Below, in pieces: positions 61,994 to 64,000 of a stretch of DNA of 64,000 bases. The notes beneath the pieces are model-generated. The model was not told the DNA's origin, did no database searches, and saw nothing but the letters and a program-made list of their open reading frames with translations. Source of the stretch: Numida meleagris (Eukaryota > Chordata > Aves > Galliformes > Numididae); contig NC_034411.1 in assembly GCF_002078875.1 (NCBI RefSeq), positions 29,161,226 to 29,225,225 on the forward strand, given 5' to 3'. A program made the position numbers and the translations under genes. Every line of letters starts with the position of its first letter. Within the stretch, counting starts at the first letter, position 1.

Positions 61994-62763
61994 GTAAGTA
62001 ACTATATTTTATGTATTGTTTCACTACATGCACAGTGTAGCAATTCTGCTTCTAAACTTAAATTCTAAAAAGCATTTCAAAACTTTTTTTTTTGTATTAA
62101 AGATTCAATAAAGACTAAGTGCTGCTCCACTTAGCTCTTTCATCTTGGTTTAAATACATAAGTCATTTAATGACTTAGTCTGGAGCCAAGTTCTGGAGTT
62201 TGTAGTCCTTTCAGTTTTCCTAGATTCTTATTTCAGGCATGGAGCTTTCCTATCTACTACAACAGTTAAGCACCTTTAAAGGGGTTCATCAGTGTTGAGT
62301 GATAATTTCTGGGTTGCTGTTTAGAACTAGTCAAACAGGAAATGCTGAGCATAATTGTGTCTACCTCCTAAAACCTGTCTTCCTCTGAAGTCTACTGCAT
62401 TGTCTTGGGCTTTGGAGATGGTCCTTGGGAAGCAGAATTCTGAGGCTGATCCTTTTCTCAAGCAAAGAACCTAAATCCATATTTTAAAGGCTGGGGGAAT
62501 GCTTATAATTTTCCAAAAAAAGTTCACTTTTAAAGCGTATGTGGAGTGCATACTGCCGTTTGACATTGTAGTCCAGTGGTCAGAATACATGCAGCCAAGA
62601 AGTGGAAGACTTAGGATCAACTTTGTCAGAGGGTTTCAGATTACTGCCTCTCAAAGCAGTGTTCAAAGAACTAGGTTCTGTTAGAGTGGAATGGAGTATT
62701 TCTCAGGGTAATAACTCAGCTGCAAGTCTGCTTCTAAGGTTCTTGTTTTTTAATTCTTTGTAG
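61994..62763 (+). other. KCNK5: KCNK5 intron 4
   Basis: 770 bp with a GTAAGT donor and a TTCTTTGTAG acceptor. It carries a 19-bp interrupted palindrome at 62159-62177 (TAAGTCATT, T, AATGACTTA). Otherwise featureless. Confidence 0.93.
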
Positions 62764-63584
62764 GTGTAAATCCAGATGCGAACTATCATGCCCTTTACAG
62801 ATACTTTGTGGAGTTATGGATATATCTGGGACTTGCTTGGCTTTCACTCTTTGTCAACTGGAAGGTCAGTATGTTTGTAGAAGTCCACAAAGCAATCAAG
62901 AAACGGAGAAAAAAAAGAAAAGAGTCATTTGACAACCATCCTCGATCTAAAAAACCCCTTCAAATGGGTACCTCAAAGGATGTGAACATTTTCAGCTTCC
63001 TTTCAAAAAAGGAAGAGACCTACAATGATCTCATTAAGCAAATTGGAAAGAAGGCCCTGAAGACAAACAACGACAAGATGATTAAAGTAGAAAATACCAA
63101 ACAAAATATGCAGAATGCCATTAAAGATGCTCAGGTGACTTACACAAAGTCAGAGTCATTTGAGTATGATGAGTCTTCCCTGGACATTCAGAATGGTCAT
63201 GTATTGAGACATCTGCATGATAAACGTATTGGAGACAGTCCCGTAGAAGGAACCATGTTTGTAAACCAGCTAGACAGGATAAGTGAAGAAGAAGGTGAAG
63301 TATGGGATTCCAGAGACTATCGACCCTTAATATTTGAGAATGCCAATATAACATTTGTAAATGAGGATGATGATGAAGAGGAAGATATCTCAGATGATGA
63401 GGAAACTTCAAAATCCTCTATGGATGATAATATTGTAGAGGAACCTGAAACTGCAAAAAACCTAGTAAAATTCCCATCGTCTGATGAATCTACCTTTACC
63501 AGCAATGAGCTAGAACTTTCTGTGCCTTATGAACAACTGATGAATGAATATAATACAGTAAGCAATGTGAAGGCTGCAACGTGA
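62764..63584 (+). CDS. KCNK5: KCNK5 coding exon 5 (residues 212, part, to 484, stop)
   Basis: Encodes the fourth membrane helix M4 (about residues 221-245) and the whole cytoplasmic tail. R224 and K245 sit at the same numbers as the mammalian residues known to sense extracellular and intracellular pH. The basic cluster KKRRKKRK at 257-264 corresponds to the region implicated in G-beta-gamma and phosphoinositide control. Residues 282-308 (NIFSFLSKKEETYNDLIKQ and flanks) and the C-terminal VPYEQLMNEYN are strongly conserved. The middle of the tail differs from mammals: it lacks the Gly/Pro-rich linker and carries an acidic run at 412-425. The stop is TGA at 63582-63584. The tail makes the protein about 15 residues shorter than human. 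Confidence 0.97.
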
Positions 63585-64000
63585 CGTGAGCTTGATAGTG
63601 GTTTTCTGAAAATGGTCAGTGCATTATCGAAGAAATTAATAGAGCAAGGAGAAAAGCATATTTTTGCAGTTTCTCCTATCTCTTTGAAAACAAAAGCAAG
63701 TCCCAAACTAATAACCTCCAGTGTCCTTTTCCATATCTTAAGTTGGTTTCTGAGCCCATCAGCTATGTTTATCTGAAAAGACTTGTAAAATAACTGTTGA
63801 ATCAGGAGTCCGGCTCCTTCTTGGAATTTTATGATTCTTGAACAAAGTAGACAGAGAAAAAGACTAGTTAATACACTGGACCTGCTCTGCATTTATGCAT
63901 TTCGTTGAGGAATTAGTTTGGGAGTGCAACTACACTGTTGCAAAGAGATTGTTTCAGACATCAAATGTATTCGGTTACTCCACTAGCACTTCACCTCTGA
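63585..64000 (+). other. KCNK5: KCNK5 3' UTR (partial)
   Basis: The sequence after the stop is AT-rich, with no AATAAA or ATTAAA signal that I can find before the window ends, so the transcript's polyadenylation site is probably beyond 64000. A 121-codon minus-strand frame overlapping this stretch is a shadow of the coding exon and UTR. Confidence 0.75.

Larger units (their letters stand above)
32816..63584 (+). other. KCNK5: KCNK5 (TASK-2) gene locus, start to stop codon
   Basis: Five coding exons joined in phases 0, 1, 0, 1 give a 484-residue two-pore-domain potassium channel. KCNK5/TASK-2 works as a dimer in the plasma membrane and passes a background K+ current that is activated by alkaline pH. 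In mammals it is described in kidney, chemosensory brainstem neurons and volume-regulating cells. The exon 1 peptide starting MVDRGPLLTS and the exon 5 segments NIFSFLSKKEETYNDLIKQ and VPYEQLMNEYN are hallmark TASK-2 sequences not shared with TASK-1 or TASK-3. Every exon boundary is a GT-AG site and no frameshift or stop interrupts the joined frame, so the gene appears intact. The four introns are 26280, 1368, 896 and 770 bp. The 3' UTR continues past the window. Confidence 0.96.

Overview
This is nuclear DNA from a vertebrate, almost certainly a bird. Three lines of evidence support that: CR1 retroposon fragments ending in the ATTCTATG-type tail, a solo endogenous-retrovirus LTR, and a spliced gene whose product closely matches the vertebrate two-pore-domain potassium channel TASK-2. 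A galliform such as chicken is plausible but cannot be shown from the window. Nothing prokaryotic is present: no operons, CRISPR arrays, IS elements or ribosome binding sites.

The one gene I can support is KCNK5 (TASK-2) on the + strand. It has five coding exons at 32816-33001, 59282-59393, 60762-60928, 61825-61993 and 62764-63584. All four introns are GT-AG and the phases fit exactly, giving a 484-residue protein (human is about 499). It has both pore loops (GYG at residues 100-102, GFG at 205-207), four membrane helices, the cap cysteine C51, the extracellular pH-sensing arginine R224, the intracellular pH-gating lysine K245, a basic cluster just after M4 and a long acidic cytoplasmic tail. 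Intron 1 is 26.3 kb; the other three are 0.8-1.4 kb.

Layout: 1-31 kb is AT-rich intergenic DNA with no recognisable exon, broken by two CR1 3' ends and several simple repeats. From 31.1 to 32.1 kb two CR1 fragments lie tail to tail directly upstream of the promoter. A CpG island (about 32255-33330) holds the promoter, 5' UTR and exon 1. Intron 1 (33-59.3 kb) is unique AT-rich sequence with three unusually long palindromes and, near its 3' end, a 526-bp solo LTR with a perfect 5-bp target-site duplication. This LTR is in the sense direction, only 341 bp before exon 2. Exons 2-5 lie in the last 5 kb, and the 3' UTR runs off the right edge.

I did not find a convincing new gene system. The most interesting items are the sense-oriented solo LTR next to exon 2, the cluster of long perfect palindromes in intron 1, a tandem kappaB-like cluster at 4.2 kb, and the acidic insertion in the channel tail. 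Almost all other open reading frames are short chance frames in AT-rich DNA or shadows of the CpG island.
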